Source: Verrucomicrobiota bacterium | GTDB taxonomy: Bacteria; Verrucomicrobiota; Verrucomicrobiia; CAIQCK01 | DNA length: 64,000 bases | Direction: 5' to 3' | Assembly: GCA_016222825.1 (NCBI GenBank) | Contig: JACRQF010000014.1 | Location: 310,001-374,000 of the forward strand | In this document: positions 36,290 through 46,022 of the stretch, piece after piece | How the letters are laid out: each line of letters starts with the position of its first letter | Numbering within the stretch: the first letter of the stretch is position 1 | Translations under genes and position numbers: made by a program | Notes under the pieces: generated by a model | The model's input: only the letters and a program-made list of their open reading frames with translations | The model's database searches: none | What the model was told of the DNA's origin: nothing

Positions 36290-38458
36290 TTACTTCTTGT
36301 CAAAGCCAGCGATGTGGTTGTCGCTCATCTTGAACCGGCCGGAACCTGTGATGGCCTGCGTCGCGTTGGTGACGCCACCACGCTCGATAAGGTTATTGCG
36401 GAAGAGCGACGTGTCGCTGCCGTGGGCGTCGAGCACAACCGGTTGCAGGCAGCCGGTGATGGTGTTGTCGTGGAGGTTCCAGTTGGCCGAAGGAGGGAAC
36501 GCTTCAAGCTGGTCGCCCACCTTCAGTTCGCGCGGCGCGGTGAGGCGATAGCGCAAAGTGACCGGGTCGAAATCTGCCAACGATAATTGTCCGACCACTC
36601 GATCTCCTCGCAGCCACGCCACATTCCACCCGCGATAGCGGTGGGAGAGTTTTGATTCATCGGGCCACCCGAGACAAAGGAATGTCGTCGGATCAATTAC
36701 CTCGGTGATCTTGGCGCGCACCGGATCGGTCACGAAGCCGCGGCCGCAATTGCGAATCAAGTTGTCGTGCACAATCACATCGAGGGCAGGCTCCGACAAG
36801 CTGATACCGGTGACGAGCGGATCGCACGCGCCGCGCACGTAAATTTGGTTGTTGCTGACAATGGTGCCGGAAGCCGACACCTTGATGCCGATCCGGGGCT
36901 TGGATTTCCCCTCCGGGTCGGTAAGGTCAATAATATTGCCGGTGACTGTCACATTGTGGGCAGGAAGGCCGGGGTCGGTATTGCTCGACACCTCGATCGC
37001 CCGGGGGGCGTAGCCGCCGGGGAGATTGTTTGCAAAGTTGATGAAAAGGTTGTTTGCGATGACGACTTGGCTCGCGCCACGTTCCACCCAGATGCCGTGG
37101 TAGTTGCGCCCGATTCCCTCGATCACGTTGTCAGCGATGATGGCTTGGCCGCAGCCCAGTTTGTCAAAATCCTCGGACCGGCTGTTCATGCTTCCCACCC
37201 AGACACCGTTGCCGTTGTTGCGGATGTAGTTGCCGATGATTTTGATGAAGCGGCCCGGTCCTTCGTATGCCTGCCAGCCGGCGCCGTCCACGCGGCAGTA
37301 AAGAATCGTGGTGTTCTCGGCCACGTCGTTGTTGTTGAAGGCGTTGGCCGCGCAGTCCGTCACCGAACATCGTAGAAAAGTGAGGCTCTTCGTGTATCGC
37401 TTGGGTTCACCTTGTCCCGTCCGCCCGGGACCTTGGCTGTAGAAACACTCGGCCGACATTTGGCTGGCATGAACGTTCTCAATCAACACCCGCTCCGTCC
37501 CCTTGAAGGTAACGGCCTGACATGACTTCAAGGCGCTCGGCCAAAAGCTATGCTGCTTGTTCGACATTTGGAACGCGCCCGGGGCATCGGCCAGGCCCGT
37601 GTGGCCAATCATGCGAAAATTACGAATGGTCACCTCCGGCCCGCCAATGAGAGAAAAGCACGCGCCGTTTCCGCCGCTGATATCTAGGACGGTGTTCACA
37701 CCGTCAGCACCCTCAATCTGAATGGCCGCCTCTTTGACTACAAGTCCACCCGGAATCCGATAATGACCTGCGGGGAAAAACACGTTCCGTTTCTCGCGGA
37801 TGGCTCGGTTGATGGCCGCCTGAATGGCATCACGGTCAGAGTGTCGAACGACGGCATCCCCGGCCGTCCGATTGGCCGCGTCGCGCAACGTCAGCGTTTT
37901 GCCTTCGATCTTCTCGACCACGCTGATCAACTGGTCGCGGGCGCTGAAGGTGACCATGTGGCCCGGTTGCCAGTCCTGCCGCTTGAACTTGATCTCGATT
38001 CCGTTGCTGAGCTTTTGCCAGTCAAACGTGATGGGCACCTTCCGGCCCGCCCACTCGTTGCCATGGAGGACCAGATTGTCGCTCCAGCGGAACGTGGCAG
38101 GCTCCGCCTGTTCCACCTCCAAAATGAACACGAACCAACCGCCCGTGCTGCCGTCATAGCCGCGAATTTCGACTGTGTCGCCGAGCGGCCTGGCCGAGCT
38201 ATACGGGGAAGCCGGGCCCCAGAGTCTCGCATCATGATATTGAACGTTACAGCGCGAGACCGTCACACCCTGGCCAACCTTGAAATCGCCAACGTTGCTG
38301 ACGGTGATCTGCTTCGAGCCGGCGGTCGTCGCTGCGATCGTCTCGAACTTGGAGCCGGACGCGCCACAGTCGCGGGCATCGAGAAAATCCGCCGCGGTGG
38401 CTGGTGCCAAGCCGAAGCTGAGCGCAAGAAGGATGGTGGTGATGAGTAATGAGTTCAT
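36290..38458 (-). CDS. secreted right-handed parallel beta-helix protein (copy B)
   Basis: A 722-residue protein with a signal peptide (LLITTILLALSFGLAPATA). It has the pectate_lyase_3/glycosyl hydrolase-28-like landmarks DCGASGSKFETI, DAIQAAINRAIREKRNVFFPAGHYRI, IEGADGVNTVLDISGGNG and serial beta-helix coils with Asn ladders (VIANNLFINFANN, VTGNIIDLTD, VHDNLIRNCGRG). It resembles the adjacent copy A along its whole length. Its ATG overlaps the stop of copy A (ATGA), so both are made from one transcript. It is probably a polysaccharide lyase, hydrolase or binding protein; active-site residues could not be assigned. Confidence 0.82.
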   Translation of the reverse strand: MNSLLITTILLALSFGLAPATAADFLDARDCGASGSKFETIAATTAGSKQITVSNVGDFKVGQGVTVSRCNVQYHDARLWGPASPYSSARPLGDTVEIRGYDGSTGGWFVFILEVEQAEPATFRWSDNLVLHGNEWAGRKVPITFDWQKLSNGIEIKFKRQDWQPGHMVTFSARDQLISVVEKIEGKTLTLRDAANRTAGDAVVRHSDRDAIQAAINRAIREKRNVFFPAGHYRIPGGLVVKEAAIQIEGADGVNTVLDISGGNGACFSLIGGPEVTIRNFRMIGHTGLADAPGAFQMSNKQHSFWPSALKSCQAVTFKGTERVLIENVHASQMSAECFYSQGPGRTGQGEPKRYTKSLTFLRCSVTDCAANAFNNNDVAENTTILYCRVDGAGWQAYEGPGRFIKIIGNYIRNNGNGVWVGSMNSRSEDFDKLGCGQAIIADNVIEGIGRNYHGIWVERGASQVVIANNLFINFANNLPGGYAPRAIEVSSNTDPGLPAHNVTVTGNIIDLTDPEGKSKPRIGIKVSASGTIVSNNQIYVRGACDPLVTGISLSEPALDVIVHDNLIRNCGRGFVTDPVRAKITEVIDPTTFLCLGWPDESKLSHRYRGWNVAWLRGDRVVGQLSLADFDPVTLRYRLTAPRELKVGDQLEAFPPSANWNLHDNTITGCLQPVVLDAHGSDTSLFRNNLIERGGVTNATQAITGSGRFKMSDNHIAGFDKK

Positions 38459-40665
38459 GGTTTCTGAGACGATTCAGGACGTTTCCCCTCAAATCCAATA
38501 ATGTGGTTGCCGATGAGCTTGAAGCGACCTGACCCTGTAATGGCCTGCGTGGCGTTCGTCACACCGCCGCGTTCGATGAGGTTGTTGCGGAAGATGGAGG
38601 TGTCGCTGCCGTGGTTGTTGAAAGCCACGGGCTGGGCGCAACCGGTGATGGTGTTGTCGTGAAGGTTCCAGTTGGCGGAGGGGGCGAAGACTTCGAACTT
38701 GTCGCCGACTTTTATCGCGTGGGGTTGCTTGAGTTTGAAGTGGAACGTCTCCGGGTCGAAGGACTCGATGACGGAGAAACCATCGGGTTTGGTGCCGCGG
38801 AACCACGCGATGTTCCAGCGGCGGTAACGGTGCGACAGCCGCCGTTCCATCGGGATGATGCCACGACCGGCTTTGAAGGTCGTCGGGTCCACGACCTCGC
38901 CGACGTAAGAGTAGGCGGCGTCGCTGAGGATGCCGGTGCCGCAGTTGCGCAGGAGGTTGTCGTGGACGATGAGGTTGATGGCCGGCTCGGTGAGGCGGAT
39001 GGCGGTGAGGTTGGTGTCGCACGTGCCGCGCGTATAGACCTGGTTGTCGCTGACGATGGCATCGGACGAGCCGACGTGGATGGCGACGCGCGGGCGCGAC
39101 GGTTCGCCGACGGCGGTCATGTCCATGATGTTGCCGGTGATGGTGCAGTTGCTCGTCGGCAGGCTGCGCTCATCGCCGCCGGGAACGATTTCGATGCCGC
39201 AGGAGTTGTAGTTGATGAAAAGGTTGTTGCGGACGATGACCTGCGTCGCGCCGTCGGTGGCGCGGACGATGTAGCCGCCGGGACGGTTGTTGTAGAGCGT
39301 GCGGCCCTCGAAGACGTTGTCGGCGATGATGTGCTGGCCGGAGCCGAGTTGTTCGAAGTGCTCGGCGCGGCTGCGGATGTTGCCCATCGCGATGGTGCCG
39401 GAGTTGCGGACGTAGTTGCCGATGAACCGCACGAACCGCGACGCGCCTTCCCACGTGCAGCCACCCACGTCCACGATGCGGCAGTGGAGTACGCTCGTGT
39501 TCTCGGCCATGTCGTTGTTGTTGAAACCGTTGCCGTCGCAGTTGGTCGCCGAGCAACGCAGGTAGGTCAACGACTTCGTGTAGGCGGCTGGCTCGTTGGT
39601 GCCGCTGCGCGACCGGCCCTGGCAGTAGAACGCCTCGGTGTTCATCTTGCTGGCGTGGCAGTTCTCGATGAGCACGCGCTCGGTGTTGGAGATATGCATG
39701 GCCGAGCACGGCTTCAGGCCGACAGGCCAGCATGCCTTGCCACTGCTCGTCTTGAAACTATGCCAGCCCGGCCCGTCGCTCAAGCCGGTGTGGCCGACCA
39801 TCCGCAGGTTGCGCACGGTGACCTCGGTGCCGCCGCGAAGACTGACGCACGCGTTGTGCCCCTCCGAAATGTCGAGCACGGTCTCCGCACCGCTGGCGCC
39901 TTCGACCGTGATGCCGGCGGCGTTGTTCACCGAGAGGCCGCTCGTGAGCCGATAGTGGCCGGCGGGAATGAAGACGTTGCGCTTCTCCTTCAGGGCGCGC
40001 GTGACGGCGGCTTGCAGCGCGTCGCTGTCCCAATGCCGCACCACCGCGTCCTTCACCGTCCGCGTCGCCGCGTGCGCCAGCGTCAGCACGTTGCCTTCGA
40101 TCTTCTCGATCTTGGTCGCCAACTGGTCGCGCGCCTGGAACGTGATGATGTGGCCCGGCTGCCAGTCGCGCTTCTTGAGCTTGATCTCCACGCCGCTGCT
40201 GAGCGGCTGCCAGTCAAACGTGACGGGAACCTTCGTGCCCTTCCAAGTGCGCGCCATGTCATCGCTCCATCGGAACGCGAGCGGCTCGGCGCTGTTGATC
40301 TCGATGAGGAACACCAGCCAACTGCCCGCGCTACCGTCATAGCCGCGCAGTTCCGCCGCATCGCCGAGCGGCGTCGAGGCGAAAGGGTTTTCCGGTGGCT
40401 TCAGGAAACAGCGCGTGAACTGCGGGCTGCACTTCGAGAGCATCACGCCTTGGCCGACCTTGAAGTCGCCGAGTTTGGCGACGGTGGTCTGTTTCGAGCC
40501 GGCCGTGGTCGCCGCCGTCGTCTCGAACGTCGAACCGGACGCGCCGAAATCCGCGACGTTAAGCCAATGGCTCGTGGGCGCGGAAAGCTCGTTGGTCGCG
40601 GCTAGGCAGCGTAGGGTGGTAAAGGCGAGGAACAGGAAAAGCGTCTGGCTCAGACGTGCGTTCAT
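38455..40665 (-). CDS. secreted right-handed parallel beta-helix protein (copy A)
   Basis: A 736-residue paralogue of the next gene with a signal peptide (LSQTLFLFLAFTTLRCLAA). The beta-helix landmarks are DFGASGSTFETTAATTAGSK, DALQAAVTRALKEKRNVFIPAGHYRL, VEGASGAETVLDISEGHNAC, IVRNNLFINYNSCG and LIERGGVTNATQAITGSGRFK. The last block is almost identical in copy B. The start at 40665 was chosen for the signal peptide. The gene is preceded by a 25-bp perfect inverted repeat at 40754-40812. Lineage-specific duplication suggests that both copies act on related glycans or surfaces. Confidence 0.82.
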   Translation of the reverse strand: MNARLSQTLFLFLAFTTLRCLAATNELSAPTSHWLNVADFGASGSTFETTAATTAGSKQTTVAKLGDFKVGQGVMLSKCSPQFTRCFLKPPENPFASTPLGDAAELRGYDGSAGSWLVFLIEINSAEPLAFRWSDDMARTWKGTKVPVTFDWQPLSSGVEIKLKKRDWQPGHIITFQARDQLATKIEKIEGNVLTLAHAATRTVKDAVVRHWDSDALQAAVTRALKEKRNVFIPAGHYRLTSGLSVNNAAGITVEGASGAETVLDISEGHNACVSLRGGTEVTVRNLRMVGHTGLSDGPGWHSFKTSSGKACWPVGLKPCSAMHISNTERVLIENCHASKMNTEAFYCQGRSRSGTNEPAAYTKSLTYLRCSATNCDGNGFNNNDMAENTSVLHCRIVDVGGCTWEGASRFVRFIGNYVRNSGTIAMGNIRSRAEHFEQLGSGQHIIADNVFEGRTLYNNRPGGYIVRATDGATQVIVRNNLFINYNSCGIEIVPGGDERSLPTSNCTITGNIMDMTAVGEPSRPRVAIHVGSSDAIVSDNQVYTRGTCDTNLTAIRLTEPAINLIVHDNLLRNCGTGILSDAAYSYVGEVVDPTTFKAGRGIIPMERRLSHRYRRWNIAWFRGTKPDGFSVIESFDPETFHFKLKQPHAIKVGDKFEVFAPSANWNLHDNTITGCAQPVAFNNHGSDTSIFRNNLIERGGVTNATQAITGSGRFKLIGNHIIGFEGKRPESSQKP

Positions 40666-40753
40666 AGGACTGGCTCCAGTGACGCGCCGAGAGTGCCTCA
40701 ATTCCGCACGGACGGGCGAGATTATTCTGTTTCCCGGCGCGCCGACAGAATCT

Positions 40754-40812
40754 TGTAGCTGAACGCGCCAGCGTTCAGACGGCCCCGCTGAACGCTGGCG
40801 CGTTCAGCTACA
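40754..40812. repeat. perfect 25-bp intergenic inverted repeat
   Basis: Bases 40754-40778 (TGTAGCTGAACGCGCCAGCG then TTCAG) are exactly complementary to 40788-40812, with a 9-base loop. The dyad lies between the DUF4838 lipoprotein gene (ending at 40859) and the beta-helix operon (starting at 40665). It could terminate the upstream gene, but the perfect length and lack of a U run suggest a mobile interspersed repeat. Confidence 0.85.
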
Positions 40813-40858
40813 CAAACCCCGCAAGCATCCAAAACACTAAGATGCACCGCGCGCCGGA

Positions 40859-42772
40859 TCAGATGCCCAAATCGGCTGCGAGCGTCTTGCGGTAGTCCGC
40901 CTTGTCCACGTCCTTCCACTCGCGGATGCGCGTCAGCTTGCTGCGCTCGAAGGTCTGCATGAACGTCGCGAAGCGTTTCCGGGCCAGTGCAATCAACTCG
41001 CGCTGCTGCGCGTTGCGCTTGCTGTCGGTGGTTTTCATCGCTGTCCTGGCCTGCTCGGCGATGACGTAATCCACGCTCATTCGCGAGCGGCGGACGCGGT
41101 CGAGCGCGACGGCGTCTTTTCGCGCGGTGGCCTCGGCCTGGTCCCAGAGCGTGCTGGCTTGCGTCAGCAACTCTGGCGTGAGGTGCGCGCTCGTCGGTTT
41201 GGCGTAGATGCCGACATGCACAGGCTGCTTCTCGGCATAGTCGTGGATGAGGTCGAGGTATCGCTGGATCACCGGCGCCGCCGCGCCGTAATAGGCGTCG
41301 AGGAACTCGCGCGTGGCCAGCGCCTCCTCGTAGTTCGGGTTCCAGAGGAACTTCGCGATCAGATACGCCTTCAGCGCGACCATCTCGCTGTCGAACGTGT
41401 CGTAGGTGCCTTGCTCGAACACGCCCGCGACGTGGTTCGCCGCGAAGAGGCGGATGTTGTCGTCAATCAGCCGCTTGTTCGGCAGCGGCAGCAGGTAATG
41501 CGCGTAGTCGGTCGTATAGTCCCAAATCCAGAGCCGGTTGCAGACCTTCGCCCATGCTTGGAGGTCGGCGACGAACTTCTTGTTCGCCTCCTGGCAGCCG
41601 CTCGCAAGCGGGTGCGCAAAGCAACACTCGATGTCCGCGAGCCGAATGACGACGTTCGGGCGCGGGCGCATCGTCTTTGGAGGCTGGCGCGACCATTGGT
41701 AGGCCAGCGTCTCGACGATCTTGTCGGGAAATTCCTTCTCGACGCCTTCCGCAACGCGGTTCACGAGATGCAGCAACGGCCCCATGCCGCTCTCCTCGGC
41801 CTTGGCCAGCGCCGCGCACTGGTCGCACTCGCACGGTTCCTTGTTGTCGCTCTGGCTGAGCGAGAAAACCGTCGCCTCCGGCTGTGCCTTCATGCCGGCG
41901 CGGATCGCCTTGGCGCAGAGCCGGATGACGTCCTTGTTGGTGCAACAAAGCTGCGTCGGCTTCCGCTTGCCACTGCGCAGCGCGAAGTATTCCGGATGCA
42001 CGGCGAAGTATTGGTTGGACGACACAATCTTATCGAAGGTGTGGACAAAGAATCCAAAGCCGAACCGCACGCTGCCACCGTGCCGCGCGTCGAGTTCCGG
42101 CATCGGCGGACGAATATTCTGCTTCTCCAGCAGCCGTCCGCGGCCGCCCGCGCCGTTGAGACGGTTCCTTGCCATCCAATTCCCGTCGAAGCTCTCCCAC
42201 GTGTAAGTCTCGCGATACTCGAAGACCGGCACCTTGCGCTCATCGAGCCGCGGCAACGGAAGCTGTGACACTTGCGGCACGCGCTCGATCTCCGGCGTGA
42301 ACCATCGGCAACCGAACTTGTCCTCCAGCAAGTCATAGACGCCGTAAAGCGTCCCGCGCGGTTCGCCGCCTGCGATCACCAGCCGCTCGCCGACCGTGCG
42401 GAGAACGTAGCCCTCCTTGCCCAGCGCGAACCAATCCATCGCAACGCCCAACGAGTCGAACCGGCTGGATCTTCCGACAAGAATCTCCCGCGCCCGCTCT
42501 GGTTCAGTGTCAGTGACAATCGGCAGCCGCGCACCGGTGATTCTCTTCAAATAGGTCTGAAGTTCCTGCGCGGCGTGGTGAGTCGAGGGTGGGGCTTTTG
42601 CGCTAATGACAATCCGATAGTCCGACCGTCCACCGTCCGCCAGACACGCCTCGCCTTTCCTCACGTCCGCCTTCTCGACGTGGGCGCAGCCCGCGCCCCA
42701 CAACGCGAGAGCCGCAACCGCAATCATCCAATTCAACCGGCCGCCATTGCTCGTTCCGTTTGCGCTCACCAT
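40859..42772 (-). CDS. DUF4838 lipoprotein (glycosidase-like, paralogue 1)
   Basis: The protein has about 637 residues. A lipobox (ALWGAGC) follows the hydrophobic stretch WMIAVAALALWGAG, indicating a lipoprotein. The N-terminal half has the alpha-glucuronidase/GH20b-like fold (HHAAQELQTYLKRITGARLPI, GEPRGTLYGVYDLLEDKFGCRWF), and DUF4838 follows with CTNKDVIRLC, SQSDNKEPCECDQC, WIWDYTTDYAHYLLPLPN and GVFEQGTYDTF. DUF4838 is frequent in PVC and Bacteroidetes glycan loci, but its enzymatic activity is unproven to my knowledge. The start at 42772 is preferred over 42898, which overlaps polX. The ATG at 42727 would also keep the lipobox. Confidence 0.85.
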   Translation of the reverse strand: MVSANGTSNGGRLNWMIAVAALALWGAGCAHVEKADVRKGEACLADGGRSDYRIVISAKAPPSTHHAAQELQTYLKRITGARLPIVTDTEPERAREILVGRSSRFDSLGVAMDWFALGKEGYVLRTVGERLVIAGGEPRGTLYGVYDLLEDKFGCRWFTPEIERVPQVSQLPLPRLDERKVPVFEYRETYTWESFDGNWMARNRLNGAGGRGRLLEKQNIRPPMPELDARHGGSVRFGFGFFVHTFDKIVSSNQYFAVHPEYFALRSGKRKPTQLCCTNKDVIRLCAKAIRAGMKAQPEATVFSLSQSDNKEPCECDQCAALAKAEESGMGPLLHLVNRVAEGVEKEFPDKIVETLAYQWSRQPPKTMRPRPNVVIRLADIECCFAHPLASGCQEANKKFVADLQAWAKVCNRLWIWDYTTDYAHYLLPLPNKRLIDDNIRLFAANHVAGVFEQGTYDTFDSEMVALKAYLIAKFLWNPNYEEALATREFLDAYYGAAAPVIQRYLDLIHDYAEKQPVHVGIYAKPTSAHLTPELLTQASTLWDQAEATARKDAVALDRVRRSRMSVDYVIAEQARTAMKTTDSKRNAQQRELIALARKRFATFMQTFERSKLTRIREWKDVDKADYRKTLAADLGI

Positions 42773-42885
42773 GCCGGCCAGCGTAGCACTCAGCGCGGCC
42801 GACGCAACCGCAGATTTCACGCAACACGGCCGGGAGGTGGCTGCGGCGTTGAATCCGCGGCGGCGAGGGGCTAGTCTGAAGCGGC

Positions 42886-44649
42886 ATGGACAAGGCAAAG
42901 GTTGCGGAGATTCTCGATGAGATCGGGACGCTGTTGGAGTTGAAGGGCGAGAACCCGTTCAAGTGCCGCGCCTATCACAACGCGTCGCGGCTGATTGACG
43001 GTCTCCAGCAGGATCTCGGCCCGCTCATCGAGACCGGCAAGCTCGGCGAACTCAAAGGCATCGGCGAGGCGCTCACGGAGAAGATCACCGAGCTGTGGAA
43101 GACGGATCGGCTCGGCTACTACGAGGAGTTGAAGGCGTCGCTGCCGGGCGGGCTGGTGCAGATGATCTCCATTCCCGGCTTCGGGCCGAAGCGGGCGCAG
43201 ATCGTCTATAAGAAGCTGAAGGTGGACTCCGTCGAAAAGCTGGAGGCGGCGTGCAAAGACGGGCGCGTCGCGGCGCTCGAAGGCTTTGGCGAGAAGTCGC
43301 AGGAGAAGATTCTTCAAGGCATCGAGCAACTGCGCCGCTTCTCGGGGCGTCACCGGTATCACAAGGCGTTCGCCGCAGCGCAGCCGATCCTTGCGGCGTT
43401 GCGGGATCATCCGGCAACGATTCGCTGCGAGGTGGCCGGCAGTCTGCGCCGCTGCCGCGAGACGATCGGCGACCTCGACATTCTCGTCAGCGCAAAGGAG
43501 AAGGACGCGCCGGCGTTGATGGAGATGTTCGTGAAACTGCCCGGCGTCATGTCGGTGAGCGCGAAGGGCGACACGAAATCGTCGGTCGTGCTCGACGGCG
43601 GCATCCAGGCCGATTTTCGCGTGGTCAGCGACGCGCAGTTTCCGTTTGCGCTGAACTACTTCACCGGCTCGAAGGAGCACAACATCGCGTTGCGCGGCCG
43701 GGCGCTCCAGCGAGGGCTGTCGCTCAACGAATACGGCTTCAGCAAGGCCGGCAAGGAGAAGGACGAGGCCGGCGCGCGCGACGGTGGCAGCGTCATCAAG
43801 TGCCGCACGGAGGAGGAAATCTACAAGGCGCTCGACCTCGATTACATCCCGCCGGAGCTGCGCGAGGACAACGGCGAGATTGACGCGGCGGAGAAGGGTG
43901 AACTGCCGGAACTGATCGAGAAAGAGAACCTGCGCGGCGCGTTGCACAACCACTCGACCTGGACCGACGGCCGCGAGACGGTCGAGGCGATGGCGGAGGC
44001 GGCGCGGGAGTTGGGCCTCGATTACTTCGGCACTGCCGATCACAGCAAGAGCGAGTTCCAGGCGCGCGGCCTGAAGGAAGAGCAGATTCCCGATTACCTC
44101 GCCGACGTCCGCAAGGTCGGCGAGAAGCTCAAAAAGCACGGTTTTCGCGTGTTCGCCGGCATCGAGGCGGACGTGCTGGAGGACGGCTCGCTGGACTTCA
44201 GCGACAAGATTCTGGCGCAGTTTGACTACGTCGTCGCCGCCGTGCATCGCGGGTTCACGATGGAAGAGAAGAAGATGACCGCGCGCATCGTGAAGGCGAT
44301 GGCCAACCCGCACGTGACGATGCTCGCGCATCCGACCGGCCGGCTGCTGCTCTCGCGCGAGGCTTACGCGGTGGACATGCGTGCCGTGATCGAGGCGGCG
44401 GCGCGCCACGGCGTCATCATCGAGATCAACGCGCACCCCTTCCGGCTCGACATGGACTGGCGCTGGTGGAAGTTCGCGAAGCAGTGCGGCGTCAAGTGTG
44501 CCATCAACGCCGACGCCCACAGCATCCACGACCTCCAATACCTCGCCGTCGGCGTCGGCATCGCCCGCAAAGGCTGGCTGACGAAAGCCGACGTGATCAA
44601 CTGCCTGCCAGCGAACAAAGTCGAGGCCGTGTTGAAAGCCCGGCGGTAA
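42886..44649 (+). CDS. polX: DNA polymerase/3'-5' exonuclease PolX
   Basis: A 587-residue protein with an N-terminal helix-hairpin-helix and Pol X domain (GKLGELKGIGEALTEKI, ISIPGFGPKRAQIVYKKL), the nucleotidyl-transferase motif GSLRRCRETIGDLDILV, and a C-terminal PHP phosphoesterase. The PHP metal ligands are visible in LHNHSTWTDG near residue 353, GTADHS, GIEADV, AHPTG, EINAHP and NADAHS. Bacterial PolX fills short gaps in repair and has exonuclease activity from the PHP domain. It diverges from the DUF4838 lipoprotein gene across 113 bases. Confidence 0.95.
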   Translation: MDKAKVAEILDEIGTLLELKGENPFKCRAYHNASRLIDGLQQDLGPLIETGKLGELKGIGEALTEKITELWKTDRLGYYEELKASLPGGLVQMISIPGFGPKRAQIVYKKLKVDSVEKLEAACKDGRVAALEGFGEKSQEKILQGIEQLRRFSGRHRYHKAFAAAQPILAALRDHPATIRCEVAGSLRRCRETIGDLDILVSAKEKDAPALMEMFVKLPGVMSVSAKGDTKSSVVLDGGIQADFRVVSDAQFPFALNYFTGSKEHNIALRGRALQRGLSLNEYGFSKAGKEKDEAGARDGGSVIKCRTEEEIYKALDLDYIPPELREDNGEIDAAEKGELPELIEKENLRGALHNHSTWTDGRETVEAMAEAARELGLDYFGTADHSKSEFQARGLKEEQIPDYLADVRKVGEKLKKHGFRVFAGIEADVLEDGSLDFSDKILAQFDYVVAAVHRGFTMEEKKMTARIVKAMANPHVTMLAHPTGRLLLSREAYAVDMRAVIEAAARHGVIIEINAHPFRLDMDWRWWKFAKQCGVKCAINADAHSIHDLQYLAVGVGIARKGWLTKADVINCLPANKVEAVLKARR

Positions 44650-44650
44650 T

Positions 44651-44730
44651 CGTGACGCGTAATTCGTGATTCGTAATCCGTAATCGGCAGGCAACAAACC
44701 AATCTCGAATCACGAGTCACGAATCACGGA
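44651..44730. repeat. dyad-rich repeat of CGTGATTCG/CGTAATTCG units
   Basis: The gap between polX and the aminotransferase gene is made of short repeats. CGTGATTCG at 44665-44673 has complements CGAATCACG at 44706-44714 and 44720-44728, and CGTAAT units lie at 44674-44685. A very similar repeat lies at 58296-58349. The element could fold into a long imperfect hairpin in the transcript. Confidence 0.65.
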
Positions 44731-44742
44731 TAACGACCCCCC

Positions 44743-46017
44743 ATGAACGAAACCGAATTCCTCTCCTCCCTTGCGCGCCGTTCCAGCGATCCGGCGATCT
44801 CGTGGTTGATGAAACTGACGCTGGACCAGCCGGATCTGATTTCGCTGGCCGCCGGCTTCACTGACAACGAAACGCTGCCGGTGGCGGAGGTCGGCGCGCT
44901 GACAACCGAACTGATGCGCGACGACGCGGCGGGACGCGCGGCGCTGCAATACGGCTCCACGGCTGGCGACCCGGAGTTGCGCAAGCTGACGCTCGAGCGG
45001 GTCTGCGCGCAGGACGGCATTACGCCCAGCGCGGCGCTGACGGCCGACGACGTCGTCATCACCAACGGCTCGCAGCAGTTGCTCTACCTGCTCAGCGAGG
45101 TGCTGTGCGATCCCGGCGACATCGTGCTGGTCGAGGACCCGACCTACTTTGTTTATCTCGGCATCTGCGAGGCGCTCGGCATCGAGGCGACACCGGTGCG
45201 GCTGGAGCCGGACGGCATTTCGCTCGACGAACTCAAGCGGACGCTCCAGCGGTTGAAGGACGGCGGCGCGCTCAGCCGACTGAAGTTCGCCTATCTCGTC
45301 ACTTATTTTCAGAACCCGACCGGCTGGACGACGAGCTTCGAGAAGAAGCGCGAGGCGTTTGCCATCTTACGTCACTACGAAGCCGCGGCAGGGCATCCGA
45401 TCTTCGTCTTGGAAGACGCCGGCTACCGCGACCTGCGTTTCACCGGGCCGGATACGCCATCGCTGAAGTCACTCGACCCAGCGAACGAGCGCGTCGCCTA
45501 CTCGAACACCTACACGAAGCCGTTCGCCACCGGCATCAAAGTCGGCTACGGCGTGTTGCCGCGACCGCTCGTGCGTCACGTCTTGCGCTCCAAGGGGAAC
45601 CACGATTTCGGCTCGGCAAACTTCAATCAGCGGCTGATCGCGCTCGCGTTGCGCAGCGGCACCTACGACCGCCATCTTCCGAAGATGCAGGCCGGTTACC
45701 GGCGACGGAAGGAGTTGATGGGCGACGCGCTAAAGAAGCATTTCCCGTCGTCAGCGCAATGGCAGGAAGCCAATGGCGGCCTCTATTTCTGGCCGGAACT
45801 GCCCGCGTCACACGACACGAGCCGCGACGGCGCCATCTTCCGCGCCGCGCTCGATGCCGGCGTTCTCTACGTGCCGGGTGACCTTTGCTTCGCATCGTCG
45901 CCGTTGCGCCCGAAGCCGAAGAACTGCATGCGCCTCTCCTTCGGCGGCACGCCATCGGCTCAAATCGAGGAAGGCATCAAACGCTTGGGGGCAGTGTTGC
46001 GGACGCGCGGATTGTAG
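44743..46017 (+). CDS. PLP-dependent class I/II aminotransferase (2-aminoadipate aminotransferase/LysN-like)
   Basis: A 424-residue fold-type I aminotransferase with no N-terminal HTH, so it is not a MocR regulator. Landmarks are LQYGSTAGDPELRKL, ITNGSQQLLYLLSEVL, VEDPTYFVYLG, YFQNPTGWT, FVLEDAGYRDLRF and the PLP-binding Lys259 in NTYTKPFATGIKVGYG. The domain order matches LysN/ARO8-like enzymes that use aromatic amino acids, 2-aminoadipate or kynurenine. It follows polX with a repeat-filled gap and ends 5 bases before the convergent transporter gene. Substrate specificity cannot be read. Confidence 0.85.
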   Translation: MNETEFLSSLARRSSDPAISWLMKLTLDQPDLISLAAGFTDNETLPVAEVGALTTELMRDDAAGRAALQYGSTAGDPELRKLTLERVCAQDGITPSAALTADDVVITNGSQQLLYLLSEVLCDPGDIVLVEDPTYFVYLGICEALGIEATPVRLEPDGISLDELKRTLQRLKDGGALSRLKFAYLVTYFQNPTGWTTSFEKKREAFAILRHYEAAAGHPIFVLEDAGYRDLRFTGPDTPSLKSLDPANERVAYSNTYTKPFATGIKVGYGVLPRPLVRHVLRSKGNHDFGSANFNQRLIALALRSGTYDRHLPKMQAGYRRRKELMGDALKKHFPSSAQWQEANGGLYFWPELPASHDTSRDGAIFRAALDAGVLYVPGDLCFASSPLRPKPKNCMRLSFGGTPSAQIEEGIKRLGAVLRTRGL

Positions 46018-46022
46018 CCGTG

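Noticed and set aside
38611..40605. 664-residue open frame opposite beta-helix copy A
   Set aside because: Val/Asp/Ala-rich antisense shadow of a recognisable secreted protein.
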